DNA of 64,000 nucleotides from CBDCVO01 sp965223085 (GTDB taxonomy: Bacteria; Pseudomonadota; Gammaproteobacteria; Ga0077536): assembly GCA_965223085.1 (NCBI GenBank), contig OZ244981.1:3410001-3474000 (forward strand). The letters run 5' to 3'. Each line of letters opens with the position of its first letter. The stretch's first letter is position 1. A program made the translations under genes and the position numbers. Shown in pieces: positions 15,801 through 24,820 of this stretch. The notes under the pieces were generated by a model. That model was not told the DNA's origin and ran no database searches. It was given only the letters and a program-made list of their open reading frames with translations.

Positions 15801-16706
15801 ATGTTGTTGGGGATCGCGCGTTTTGCTATGCGCGGCCCCTTTGAGGCTGCCTTCACAGCGGCTTCGTTTGCACTGTTATCACTCGTTTTTGCGCCGCTAC
15901 TAATTATTAGCGGGGCGCTTGTGGCTTTGACCGTATTGCGCCACGGTATTAGGCAAGCATTGCGAGTGATCGCCTACGCGAGTCTTGCCTACGTTCTGAT
16001 CGTAACGCTAACCGGCGGGAGATTTACTGCGAGTGCATTTCTGCCGCTGGTGTGGGGCGGACCCCTTTTGGCAGGTGCCGTGCTACGCCATAGTGGAAAT
16101 CAAGGCGCTGGTCTGGCGGTCAATGCTATGCTGGTTGCGGTTTACGCGGCGATAGTACGGCTCCGCACCGGGGGAGATGTGGCCGGATTTTGGCGCGAGC
16201 GCCTGGAGGCCTTGGGACGTTCCGTGCGTGAGGAGGGCGGAGCATTCTTGAGAGTGGACGAAATCGCGTCCGTCGGCGCTGTGATGCACATGTGGTCGCT
16301 GGTCATATTGTGTTTGGTATTGGCAGCGATGTTGTTGTTAGGCCGGTCCTGGCAAGACGCACTGTTCAACGTGGGCGCTTTTAAGCCAGAGTTTCGCGCG
16401 CTGTCTGTACCGCGCGTCATACTGCCGTTGTTAGCACTTGTGGGTGTGGCGGTGTTGAGCGAGCTGACGCAGCAACGTGTCACCGGACTCGCGTCAGATT
16501 TTCTCGTCCTCAGCATGGTATTGTTTGGGTTTCAGGGTTTGGCGGTGTTGCACCATCTGGGCATCGCCCGTGACTTTCCACGGTGGTGGTTAGTACCCTG
16601 CTATGTGCTATTAGCGCTGCGGCCCGATGTCATCGGTGGATTGCTTGCGGTCGGCGGGATCGCAGATACTGTGCTTGATTTTCGCGACCAGCGCGGCACG
16701 AATTGA
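15801..16706 (+). CDS. DUF2232 membrane protein
   Basis: About 301 residues and mostly hydrophobic, with some eight to nine membrane segments (FALLSLVFAPLLIISGALVA, SLAYVLIVTL, MWSLVILCLVLAAMLLLG, VILPLLALVGVAVLSE, DFLVLSMVLFGFQGLAVL). Such proteins are regularly encoded between rpsR and rplI in gammaproteobacteria; the molecular role is not established. ATG 15801 matches the expected N-terminus (MLLGIARFAMRGPFEA) but has no clear Shine-Dalgarno, and the same frame stays open upstream to a TTG at 15693 inside the MITE-like element. The insertion has therefore replaced the native upstream region, and the actual start may now lie within the element. Confidence 0.82.
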   Translation: MLLGIARFAMRGPFEAAFTAASFALLSLVFAPLLIISGALVALTVLRHGIRQALRVIAYASLAYVLIVTLTGGRFTASAFLPLVWGGPLLAGAVLRHSGNQGAGLAVNAMLVAVYAAIVRLRTGGDVAGFWRERLEALGRSVREEGGAFLRVDEIASVGAVMHMWSLVILCLVLAAMLLLGRSWQDALFNVGAFKPEFRALSVPRVILPLLALVGVAVLSELTQQRVTGLASDFLVLSMVLFGFQGLAVLHHLGIARDFPRWWLVPCYVLLALRPDVIGGLLAVGGIADTVLDFRDQRGTN

Positions 16707-16722
16707 CTTAAAGGTAATGATG

Positions 16723-17235
16723 ATGGAAGTGATTCTACTGGAAAAAGTAAACAATCTCGGTGATTTGGGTGACAAGGTACGCGTGCGCGCCGGATTTGGT
16801 CGTAACTACTTGGTGCCGCAGAAAAAAGCGGTCCCGGCAACGGCAGAGAATATTGAAAAGTTCGAAGCACGCCGCGCGGAACTCGAGCAGGCTCAAGCTG
16901 CAGCGGTTGGCGGCGCGCGTCAACGCGCTGAGGCGCTTGAAGACGTTGCAATTACTGTCGTTGCTAAAGCGGGGCCCGAAGGCAGGCTTTTTGGTTCGGT
17001 TGGTACCGCTGACATCGCCGCCGCGCTCGTTGAGGCGGGTCACGTGGTCGAGAAACGCGAAGTGCGCTTGCCGGCGGGCCCGCTGCGACAATGTGGTAGC
17101 TATCCAATAGAAATCGATCTTCATCCCGATGTGCATGTTACCGTGACCGTAAATGTTCAAGCCGAAGACGGTGGTTCGGTGATTACGGCCGGTGACGATG
17201 ATGGGGAAATCCAACCTACGGCCGAGGATGACTGA
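16723..17235 (+). CDS. rplI: 50S ribosomal protein L9
   Basis: 170 residues. MEVILLEKVNNLGDLGDKVR and GFGRNYLVPQKKAVPAT form the conserved N-terminal rRNA-binding domain. A long connecting helix (about residues 42-75) leads to the C-terminal domain (EGRLFGSVGTADIAAAL, LPAGPLRQCGSYPIEIDLHP). The protein is about 20 residues longer than usual because of an acidic tail (DDDGEIQPTAEDD), echoing the acidic tail on S6 in the same operon. Three consecutive ATG codons lie at 16717, 16720 and 16723; the last gives the family N-terminus and 8-nt spacing from AAGG. Confidence 0.96.
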   Translation: MEVILLEKVNNLGDLGDKVRVRAGFGRNYLVPQKKAVPATAENIEKFEARRAELEQAQAAAVGGARQRAEALEDVAITVVAKAGPEGRLFGSVGTADIAAALVEAGHVVEKREVRLPAGPLRQCGSYPIEIDLHPDVHVTVTVNVQAEDGGSVITAGDDDGEIQPTAEDD

Positions 17236-17297
17236 CGGCAATGCAGCGCGGTGCGCGCGTCTCTCGCCCCTAGAACCGGCGCGGTGGGTAGGCTGGG

Positions 17298-18674
17298 TTG
17301 AATAATGATCGCAGGCTGGAAGAGCTCAAACTGCCGCCGCATTCACTAGAAGCGGAGCAGTCGGTGCTCGGTGGTTTGATGTTGGACAATGACGCCTGGG
17401 ATCAAATCGCAGATCGCGTGGGTGCGGAGGATTTTTATCGCCACGACCACAACGCGATTTTTCGCGGGATCGAGTCGCTGGCGAATGCCGCTAAACCTTA
17501 TGACATTGTGACGCTCGCGGAATGGCTCGAGCAACACGACTTGCTCGACGCAGCCGGTGGCCTCCGGTATTTAGCCCAACTCGCCGACACCACGCCGACG
17601 GCAGCGAACATCGTCGCCTACGCCGACATTGTGCGCGAGCGCTCCCTGTTGCGCGCCTTGATCAAAACCGCAACCGAAATCGCACAAAAGGCTTTTGCAC
17701 CCGATGGTCGCGACGCTGCGGATTTAATCGACGAGGCAGAACGTGCGGTGTTCCAAATTTCTGAGAGTGCTACACGTGGGCGGCGCGCGACCGTACCGAT
17801 TACAGAAATTTTACGTCACGCTGTCGACCGTATCGATGAACTGTTCCAGCGCGATGAGCCCATTACGGGTGTTTCTTCCGGCTTTGCCGAGATCGATGAT
17901 ATGACGTCCGGTTTGCAACCTTCTGATTTAATCATCGTCGCTGGTAGACCGTCTATGGGCAAAACGGCGTTTGCTCTAAATATCGCACAGCACGCAGCGG
18001 TAACTGAAAAGTTGCCGGTCGCGGTATTCAGCATGGAAATGCCGAGCGAGCAACTCGCAATGCGCTTATTGTCGTCTTTAGGGCGTATCGATTCGCACAA
18101 AGTGCGTACCGGCAAATTGGGGGACGATGATTGGCCACGTTTGACGCATGCGGTCGGGGTGCTCAATGAAGTTCCTTTGTATATAGATGATACGCCGGCT
18201 TTAACGCCGGGTGATCTAAGAGCGCGCTGCCGCCGGGTTGCTCGTAATCACGGTCTGGGACTTATCGTGATCGACTACCTTCAGTTAATGCACATACCGG
18301 GAACGACTGAGAATCGCGCAACCGAGATTTCCGAAATATCACGTTCTTTGAAAGCGCTCGCGAAAGAGCTGCGCGTGCCGGTGCTCGCTTTATCACAGCT
18401 CAATCGATCACTGGAACAACGCAGTGACAAGCGCCCGATGTTGTCTGATTTGCGCGAATCGGGCGCTATCGAACAAGATGCGGACGTTATTATGTTTATC
18501 TACCGCGACGACGTTTACAATAATGAAACGGCCGACACCGGTATTGCAGAGATCATTATCGGCAAGCAAAGAAACGGCCCAGTGGGCGTGCGTAAGTTGC
18601 GTTTCTTTCGTGAATACACCCGTTTCGACAACCTCGCGCGCGAGAACTATGGTGGCTTAGAGGGCCCCGCATGA
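17298..18674 (+). CDS. dnaB: Replicative DNA helicase DnaB
   Basis: 458 residues, hexameric 5'-3' helicase that unwinds the replication fork. The N-terminal domain begins LPPHSLEAEQSVLGGLMLDN and runs to about residue 120. The RecA-like C-terminal domain has Walker A in VAGRPSMGKTAFALNIA, Walker B around LGLIVIDYLQLM, and LSQLNRSLEQRSDKRPMLSD with the arginine-finger region following. No intein is visible. TTG 17298 is the most upstream start matching the family N-terminus. The 3' end overlaps alr by 4 nt (ATGA), an arrangement common in gammaproteobacteria. Confidence 0.96.
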   Translation: MNNDRRLEELKLPPHSLEAEQSVLGGLMLDNDAWDQIADRVGAEDFYRHDHNAIFRGIESLANAAKPYDIVTLAEWLEQHDLLDAAGGLRYLAQLADTTPTAANIVAYADIVRERSLLRALIKTATEIAQKAFAPDGRDAADLIDEAERAVFQISESATRGRRATVPITEILRHAVDRIDELFQRDEPITGVSSGFAEIDDMTSGLQPSDLIIVAGRPSMGKTAFALNIAQHAAVTEKLPVAVFSMEMPSEQLAMRLLSSLGRIDSHKVRTGKLGDDDWPRLTHAVGVLNEVPLYIDDTPALTPGDLRARCRRVARNHGLGLIVIDYLQLMHIPGTTENRATEISEISRSLKALAKELRVPVLALSQLNRSLEQRSDKRPMLSDLRESGAIEQDADVIMFIYRDDVYNNETADTGIAEIIIGKQRNGPVGVRKLRFFREYTRFDNLARENYGGLEGPA

Positions 18675-19735
18675 CGCGGCCGACCCGCGTCGTCATCGAC
18701 GTGCAGGCGCTGCGCGAAAATCTCGCTACGGTACGACGGTACGCGCCGGGAAGGCACGTGATGGCGATCATCAAAGCCGACGGCTATGGACACGGTGCGG
18801 TGCGAGTCGCGCGTGCGCTGGCGTCCACCGATGCTTTTGGGGTGGCGTCGATCGAAGAAGCGGTACGCTTGCGAGAGGCGAAAATCCGACGGCCGATCGT
18901 ATTGCTAGAAGGCCCGTTCGAAACCGGTGAGATCGATGTGCTACGGCATTTTTCGCTCGAGACGGTAGTGCACACTTGGGAACAGATCGAGATATTGCGA
19001 GATGCCCGTGAAATTCCCGTGTGGATCAAGATCGACACCGGCATGCACCGCTTAGGATTTCCTCCCAAGGACTTCGCCAGTGCACATGAGGCGCTCGCAA
19101 CCAGCGGGCGCATAGTGCGTTATTTAACCCATTTTGCCAACGCACATTGGCTGGGTGATCCTATGGTCCATGGCCAGTTGCGTACGTTTCACGACGTAAC
19201 GAAAGGCGTCGAGGGCGAGAAATGTCTCGCAAATTCGAGCGCGATACTGGCCTGGCCGGAAACCCATAGCGATTGGGTGCGACCCGGTTTAATGCTGTAC
19301 GGTGCTAGTCCGTTTCCCGACAGTTGCGGGCGCGACTACGGCTTGATTCCGGTGATGTCGCTGGTCTCATCGATTATCGCAATAAAACAGGTTGCCGCCG
19401 GGGGTAGCGTCGGTTACGGCGCGGGCTTCATTTGCCCCGAAGATATGCGCATCGGTGTGGTTGCCTGTGGCTACGCAGACGGTTATCCGCGCCACGCCAC
19501 AACCGGCACGCCGGTGATCGTCGACGGTGTTCGAACAACGGTGCTTGGTGAAGCGTCTATGGACATGATGATGGTCGACCTGCGGGCGGTAAAAAATGCC
19601 CGGCTCGGCTCACCGGTCGAACTTTGGGGTGCCAACTTGCCAGTAGAAGAAATCGCCTACAGCGCCGCTACCATTCCCTACGAGCTGCTCTGCCGTATGC
19701 GTTTACGCGCTCAATTCAGCGAAGAAAATCAGTGA
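18671..19735 (+). CDS. alr: Alanine racemase
   Basis: 354 residues, PLP-dependent enzyme interconverting L- and D-alanine for peptidoglycan. The PLP lysine is in MAIIKADGYGHGAVRVARAL (about residue 37). The fold-type III barrel follows, with WIKIDTGMHRLGF, VRPGLMLYGASPF and the catalytic Tyr of the opposite protomer in GSVGYGAGFICPE. VLGEASMDMMMVDL and VELWGANLPVEEIAY are also conserved. It overlaps both neighbours (ATGA with dnaB, GTGA with radA), so dnaB-alr-radA are tightly coupled. If the 5606-11167 system were truly Dlt-like, this enzyme would be the general source of D-Ala, but no direct link is visible. Confidence 0.95.
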   Translation: MTRPTRVVIDVQALRENLATVRRYAPGRHVMAIIKADGYGHGAVRVARALASTDAFGVASIEEAVRLREAKIRRPIVLLEGPFETGEIDVLRHFSLETVVHTWEQIEILRDAREIPVWIKIDTGMHRLGFPPKDFASAHEALATSGRIVRYLTHFANAHWLGDPMVHGQLRTFHDVTKGVEGEKCLANSSAILAWPETHSDWVRPGLMLYGASPFPDSCGRDYGLIPVMSLVSSIIAIKQVAAGGSVGYGAGFICPEDMRIGVVACGYADGYPRHATTGTPVIVDGVRTTVLGEASMDMMMVDLRAVKNARLGSPVELWGANLPVEEIAYSAATIPYELLCRMRLRAQFSEENQ

Positions 19736-21099
19736 CTGCGCGGGCGTTTTATCAATGCGAGCAATGTGGCGCGAGCCAAGCAAAATGGGCGGGTCAGTGC
19801 AACGAGTGTGGGCAATGGAATTCTCTCGTCGAAACAGCAGCACCAAAACGTGCGGGACGCGGCCAAGCTTATACGGGCGCGCTACCACAGCTGCTTGATT
19901 TGTCTGCCGTCGAAAGCCGTGCGGAAACGCGCATCTCGTCTGGTATTAGCGAACTCGACCGAGTGCTCGGCGGCGGTTTGGTCGTCGGCTCGGTGGTGCT
20001 CGTCGGCGGGGACCCCGGTATCGGTAAGTCGACTTTGCTGCTACAAACCCTGGCTCACGTCGCCCAGGATCCCGCGCTCAGCGCAGTATACGTCAGTGGC
20101 GAGGAATCGCCGGCGCAAATAGCCTTACGTGCCGAACGTTTGCAGCTGGGCACTACGCGCTTGCTATTGCTGACTGAAACCGAAGTGGAACGTGTGCTTG
20201 CGATCGCGGAACATAAGAAACCGCAAGTTTTGGTAGTGGATTCGATCCAAACGCTTTACTCCCATACTTTGCAATCCGCGCCCGGCAGTGTGACGCAGGT
20301 GCGGGAGTGTGCGCAACAGTTGGTGCGTTTCGCAAAATTGACGCAGACAGCTGTTTACTTGGTTGGGCACGTGACAAAGGAAGGCGCGTTAGCCGGGCCA
20401 CGCGTACTCGAACACATGGTGGATGCAGTTCTCTATTTTGAGGGCGAATCTGGCGCGCGCTATCGAATGATCCGTGCGTTCAAGAATCGTTTCGGTGCGG
20501 TCAATGAACTCGGCGTTTTTGCCATGACGGATCGCGGCCTCAAAGAAGTAACGAACCCGTCGGCGATGTTGTTGTCGCGGCATGAACAACATGTACCAGG
20601 CAGCCTGGTAATGGTGACCCGCGAAGGCACGCGCCCTTTGTTGGTCGAAGTGCAAGCCCTGGTCGACGAAAGTGTGCTCGGCAATCCGCGCCGCGTGACA
20701 GTGGGTTTCGAGCACAATCGACTCGCGATGTTACTCGCCATTTTGCATCGCCACGGTGGGATCTCGACCGCCGCCAGCGATGTCTACGCAAACATTGTCG
20801 GGGGTGTGCGGGTCACTGAGACGGGCGCCGATTTGCCGATAGTGTTGGCGGTGTTATCAAGTCTACGCGACCGACCCATCGCGCGCGATGTGGTTGCTTT
20901 TGGTGAACTCGGGTTGGCGGGCGAGGTGCGGCCGGTACAATATGGCCTCGAGCGTTTGCGTGAGGCCGCCAAGCAAGGTTTTAAGGCGGCAATAATCCCA
21001 CAAGCGAACATCGCAAAGACGACGCAAATGGATGCCGAGACGGCTGCGGTCGAAATTCGTCCGGTGACGCGCCTCAGCCAGGCCCTCGAGTTAGTCTAA
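19732..21099 (+). CDS. radA: DNA repair protein RadA (Sms)
   Basis: 455 residues, a hexameric RecA/DnaB-like helicase that promotes branch migration in recombination. An N-terminal zinc finger (CEQCGASQAKWAGQCNECG) is followed by a RecA-like ATPase with Walker A GGDPGIGKSTLLLQ, the RadA-specific KNRFG motif in RAFKNRFGAVNELGVF, and a C-terminal Lon-protease-like domain (RVTVGFEHNRLAMLLAILHR to the end). GTG 19732 overlaps the alr stop and gives the family N-terminus; the frame is open further upstream within alr but without an N-terminal match. The 3' end overlaps the convergent CorB-like gene by 9 bp. Confidence 0.96.
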   Translation: MTARAFYQCEQCGASQAKWAGQCNECGQWNSLVETAAPKRAGRGQAYTGALPQLLDLSAVESRAETRISSGISELDRVLGGGLVVGSVVLVGGDPGIGKSTLLLQTLAHVAQDPALSAVYVSGEESPAQIALRAERLQLGTTRLLLLTETEVERVLAIAEHKKPQVLVVDSIQTLYSHTLQSAPGSVTQVRECAQQLVRFAKLTQTAVYLVGHVTKEGALAGPRVLEHMVDAVLYFEGESGARYRMIRAFKNRFGAVNELGVFAMTDRGLKEVTNPSAMLLSRHEQHVPGSLVMVTREGTRPLLVEVQALVDESVLGNPRRVTVGFEHNRLAMLLAILHRHGGISTAASDVYANIVGGVRVTETGADLPIVLAVLSSLRDRPIARDVVAFGELGLAGEVRPVQYGLERLREAAKQGFKAAIIPQANIAKTTQMDAETAAVEIRPVTRLSQALELV

Positions 21100-22437
21100 T
21101 ACTCGATGCCGCCCGCGTCCTCTTTCAATATCCGGGCTAGCATCGTCGTCGTGCGCATTTTCGTCCTCTGAATTCGTATCTTGCGGCACAAAAATGCGCG
21201 TACTCCGTACGGTTTGCTCGGTGCTGTGGAGGATCTCGATCGTGTAACCTGCGATGCGCATGCTGATCCCCGTTTCGGGGATATGCTCTAGCTGAGCAAG
21301 AATTAATCCGTTTAAAGTTTTGGGACCCTCTTCCGGCAAACGCCAACCATAAGTGCGGTTGAGTGCGCGAATATTGGCGCTACCGTCTACCAAGAAACTG
21401 CCGTCTTCTTCGGCACGCACGTCGCGCATGGCAAATTGCGGTACCGTAGTGAATTCTCCGACGACCTCTTCCAATAAGTCGTCGATCGTGACGAGACCTT
21501 CGATGTCACCATATTCGTTAACGACGAGCGCGGCACGTTGACGTTTTACTTGGAAATGGATCAGCTGAGTATGTAGATCCGTTTTGAGTGGTACGTAATA
21601 GGGTTCCGTGAGCAGGGTTTCTAGCTGCTTGACACCAAGCTCGGTGTTTCCATGCAGCATGCGGGCGAGGTTACGCATGTGCAAAATGCCGACTGTGTCG
21701 TCTAGTGAACCGCGATAACACGGTACACGGGTATGGCGACAACCGGTGATCTGATCGAGAATGTCGACCCAATTTGCCTCCAGGTCGATGGCGACAATTT
21801 CACTACGCGGCACCATGATGTCTTCGATCGTCCCACGGTCGAGGTCCAAGATGCCGAACAACATTTCACGGTGTTTGTGCGGGATCATCGCGCCCGCTTC
21901 TTTGACAACGGTGCGCAGCTCTTCGCGATCAAGCGGATCAGCTGCTACGGGGTTGGCCTCCACGCCGAGCAGGCGCAATAAGCCGGTCGTGAGGCCGTTC
22001 ATTAATAAGATGACGGGATGAAATACAGCCATCAAGCTACGCAGCAGTAGCGACGAAGGAAAGGCGATGCGCTCGGGGTGCAGCGCGGCGAAAGTTTTCG
22101 GTAGGATCTCGGCGAAGACGAGCATTACCGCAGTGAGAATAATCGTCGCTGGGAGCAAGCCGCGCTCGCCAAAGAGCTGCAAGGTCGCGATCGTCGCGAT
22201 TTGCGTTAATAGAATATTAACGAAGTTATTGCCGAGTAGAATGAACCCGATGAGGCGATCTGGTCGTTGCAATAGTTGCAATGCGCGCCGCGCGCCGCCG
22301 TGGCCTTGGTCGGCCAAGTGCCGTAGCCGGTAGCGATTTAGCGCCATCATGGAGGTTTCAGTGCTCGAAAAATATCCCGACGCGATGATCAGGAAAAGCA
22401 GCGCACCCGCGATGACGAGTAATGAATGATCGCCCAA
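21091..22437 (-). CDS. CorB/HlyC-type DUF21-CBS membrane protein
   Basis: 448 residues. The DUF21/CNNM transmembrane domain covers residues 1-190 (SGYFSSTETSMMALNRYRLR, VFAEILPKTFAALHPERIAF). A cytoplasmic CBS pair follows (IMVPRSEIVAIDL and RVPCYRGSLDDTVGILHMRN; ALVVNEYGDIEGLVTIDDLL), then the C-terminal CorC_HlyC domain (DGSFLVDGSANIRALNRTYG). Family members are linked to Mg2+ transport or efflux. The S-x-T-E-T-S and A-E-I-L-P-K motifs are the conserved transport-domain signatures. It probably forms a two-gene unit with the upstream ypjD-like gene, 3 bp apart, as found beside ffh in other gammaproteobacteria. Confidence 0.92.
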   Translation of the reverse strand: MGDHSLLVIAGALLFLIIASGYFSSTETSMMALNRYRLRHLADQGHGGARRALQLLQRPDRLIGFILLGNNFVNILLTQIATIATLQLFGERGLLPATIILTAVMLVFAEILPKTFAALHPERIAFPSSLLLRSLMAVFHPVILLMNGLTTGLLRLLGVEANPVAADPLDREELRTVVKEAGAMIPHKHREMLFGILDLDRGTIEDIMVPRSEIVAIDLEANWVDILDQITGCRHTRVPCYRGSLDDTVGILHMRNLARMLHGNTELGVKQLETLLTEPYYVPLKTDLHTQLIHFQVKRQRAALVVNEYGDIEGLVTIDDLLEEVVGEFTTVPQFAMRDVRAEEDGSFLVDGSANIRALNRTYGWRLPEEGPKTLNGLILAQLEHIPETGISMRIAGYTIEILHSTEQTVRSTRIFVPQDTNSEDENAHDDDASPDIERGRGRHRVLD

Positions 22438-22440
22438 GGT

Positions 22441-23265
22441 TCAAGTCCGGTGGAGAATAAGTTCGAGCACAATTTTGCTGCCGAAGAATCCCAGGGCGAG
22501 CAAAAAAAATCCCCCTATGACCCATCTGACCGCATGTCGACCACGCCAGTTGAGTCGCCATCGCCCGTGCACGAGCACCGCGAAGACGCCCCAGGCGAGC
22601 ATGGAAAATACGATTTTGTGGGATAAATGTTGTCCCTGAATATCGTCGATATAGAAAGCGCCAAGCACCAGACCGCCGCTAAGCAGCATGAAGGCGATCG
22701 CGGTGAGTTGGAACATGACGCGTTCCATCACGGGTAGAGGTGGTAGGAAGTTTAATATTGGATGATGTTGCCGCAGTTTGTAGGCCGCGAATGCTAAAAA
22801 TGCGCTTTGCAACGCTGCGATCGCGAACAAGCAATAGGCTAGTAGAGATAACGCAATGTGTAGCTCGAGCCCTAGCGGCAAGGCGGTCAAGCGTTTCGTT
22901 TGCTCGGCGGGAAACCATAGAGTGGCGAGTACTGCGATACCGGCGACAGGGAGTAAGACGACCAGCAGGCTTTCGATCGGACGTAAGAGCGCCAGCGCGA
23001 CCGCGACCACAGCGATGCACCACGCCACCAGCGACGCGGAATTGAGGACGCCCAAATCGACGCCCACATCGGACAAGGTCGCCGGTAGGAGCAGGCAAGC
23101 GTGTAGTCCGAGCGCCGTGATCGCGAGCGCCAAACCAACCCCGCGGCGCGTGCGTGGCCCCACTGATCGCCCTTCCTGTGCCCCGGCGACGAGCACGGAA
23201 GCACCCAGGTAACCGGCCAAGGAGAGCGTCCCGAGGATTACGCTCGATATACCAGGTTGGATCAT
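22441..23265 (-). CDS. ypjD: YpjD/CcsA-like inner-membrane protein
   Basis: 274 residues with about eight membrane spans, in the cytochrome c assembly (CcsA/CcmC-like) superfamily. Conserved features are a His-containing loop after the central spans (LPLGLELHIALSLLAYCLFA), the LPPLPVMERVMFQLTAIAFM segment and a second His (GQHLSHKIVFSMLAWGVFAVL). It lacks a clear Trp-rich WGxWWxWD haem motif, so it belongs to the YpjD branch, whose function is unsettled. It is divergent from ffh and directly upstream of the CorB-like gene, a conserved gammaproteobacterial arrangement. Confidence 0.88.
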   Translation of the reverse strand: MIQPGISSVILGTLSLAGYLGASVLVAGAQEGRSVGPRTRRGVGLALAITALGLHACLLLPATLSDVGVDLGVLNSASLVAWCIAVVAVALALLRPIESLLVVLLPVAGIAVLATLWFPAEQTKRLTALPLGLELHIALSLLAYCLFAIAALQSAFLAFAAYKLRQHHPILNFLPPLPVMERVMFQLTAIAFMLLSGGLVLGAFYIDDIQGQHLSHKIVFSMLAWGVFAVLVHGRWRLNWRGRHAVRWVIGGFFLLALGFFGSKIVLELILHRT

Positions 23266-23452
23266 TTAGTCTTTAGCATGATTGCGATACTGTGGCTTCG
23301 TGGTCGCCATTGCAGCACAATTTCAGTGCTGAATGAAGCGCGAAACCGTATGCTCGGTGAGCGGCGTTGGCCGCCAATAGCTTGAATCCGCTTACGCGCA
23401 TCTCGTACCATGCAACGACGCCATACATCAATTTCCCAGCGGGCCTGTAAGT

Positions 23453-24811
23453 ATGTTTCAAAACCTGAGTGACCGTCTACGCGGGATCACGAAAAACCTG
23501 CGTGGCCAAGCGCGCCTCACCGAAGACAACATCGAGTCTACCCTGCGCGAGGTGCGCCTAGCACTGCTAGATGCAGACGTTGCTTTGCCAGTGGCAAAGG
23601 AATTCGTCGAACGGGTGCGTTCGCAGGCAGTCGGCGAAGAAGTGATCGGCAGTCTAACGCCCGGACAGGCGCTGATCCGCGTTGTACGCGACGAACTAAC
23701 GACGCTGATGGGCGCTGCCGGCGTACCGCTCGACCTGCAAGCTGAACCGCCGGTGACTATCCTACTGGCGGGTCTGCAGGGCTCTGGCAAAACAACGAGC
23801 GCGATCAAGCTTGCTCGGCGTTTGACCGCAACGGACCACAAAAATGTCGCGGTCGTAAGTTGCGATGTTTATCGTCCCGCGGCGATCGAGCAGCTGGCGA
23901 TACTAGCAGGTGAGATCGGCGTCGATTGCTTCGCCAGTGATGCTGGGAGCCCACTAGCGATTGCAAACGCTGCCATAGATGCTGCGCGCAAGCAGTTCAA
24001 AGACGTGCTGATCGTCGATACTGCGGGTCGACTCGCTATCGACGAGCAAATGATGCGCGAAATCCGCGAACTCCACGACACGCTCCAGCCGCGTGAAACC
24101 TTATTCGTCATCGATGCCATGATGGGACAGGATGCGGTCAATACGGCGAAAGCCTTTAACGATAGCTTGCCGTTGAGTGGGGTCATTTTAACTAAAGCAG
24201 ACGGTGACGCACGGGGCGGGGCGGCGTTATCGGTGCGCCATGTCACCGGCAAACCGATCAAATTTTTGGGCGTCGGTGAGAAAACGGATGCGCTAGAACC
24301 GTTTCATCCCGACCGCATGGCTTCGCGCATCCTGGGCATGGGCGATGTTTTATCGCTGATCGAAGAAGTTGAGCAGAAGGTTGACAAAGACAAAGCGCAG
24401 AAAGTCGCTCGTAAACTTGCTAAAGGTAAGGGTTTCGATTTGCAGGACTTTCGTGAGCAGATCGATCAAATGCGCAGTATGGGCGGTTTATCGGCGCTTA
24501 TGGGAAAATTGCCCGGCACTGACGATCTACCCGCTCAGGTAAAAGAGCGCGTTAACGATCAGGAGCTGACCCGTCTAGGGGCGATTATCGATTCGATGAC
24601 AACCCACGAGCGCCGTTTCCCGGCGGTGATCAAAGCCTCACGGAAACGCCGCATAGCCGCTGGCTCTGGGACCCAAGTCCCGGACGTAAATCGCCTGCTT
24701 AAGCAGTTCGATCAAATGCAGCGTATGATGAAAAAAATGAACAAGAAGGGTGGGATGAAAAAACTCATGCGCGGCATGCAAGGACAATTGCCACCCGGCA
24801 TGCGGTTTTAG
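23453..24811 (+). CDS. ffh: Signal recognition particle protein Ffh
   Basis: 452 residues, the GTPase of the bacterial signal recognition particle, which binds 4.5S RNA and signal sequences on nascent membrane proteins. N domain: MFQNLSDRLRGITKNLRGQA, with the ALLDADVALPVAK motif. G domain: GLQGSGKTTSAIKLA (G1), VSCDVYRPAAIEQLAILA, VDTAGRLAIDEQM (G3), LTKADGDARGGAALS (G4) and FLGVGEKTDALEPFHP. The Met-rich M domain is at the C-terminus (MQRMMKKMNKKGGMKKLMRG). Length is normal. The 4.5S RNA gene itself was not recognised in the window. maeB follows after 9 bp and may share the transcript. Confidence 0.97.
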   Translation: MFQNLSDRLRGITKNLRGQARLTEDNIESTLREVRLALLDADVALPVAKEFVERVRSQAVGEEVIGSLTPGQALIRVVRDELTTLMGAAGVPLDLQAEPPVTILLAGLQGSGKTTSAIKLARRLTATDHKNVAVVSCDVYRPAAIEQLAILAGEIGVDCFASDAGSPLAIANAAIDAARKQFKDVLIVDTAGRLAIDEQMMREIRELHDTLQPRETLFVIDAMMGQDAVNTAKAFNDSLPLSGVILTKADGDARGGAALSVRHVTGKPIKFLGVGEKTDALEPFHPDRMASRILGMGDVLSLIEEVEQKVDKDKAQKVARKLAKGKGFDLQDFREQIDQMRSMGGLSALMGKLPGTDDLPAQVKERVNDQELTRLGAIIDSMTTHERRFPAVIKASRKRRIAAGSGTQVPDVNRLLKQFDQMQRMMKKMNKKGGMKKLMRGMQGQLPPGMRF

Positions 24812-24820
24812 GGGAGCAGT

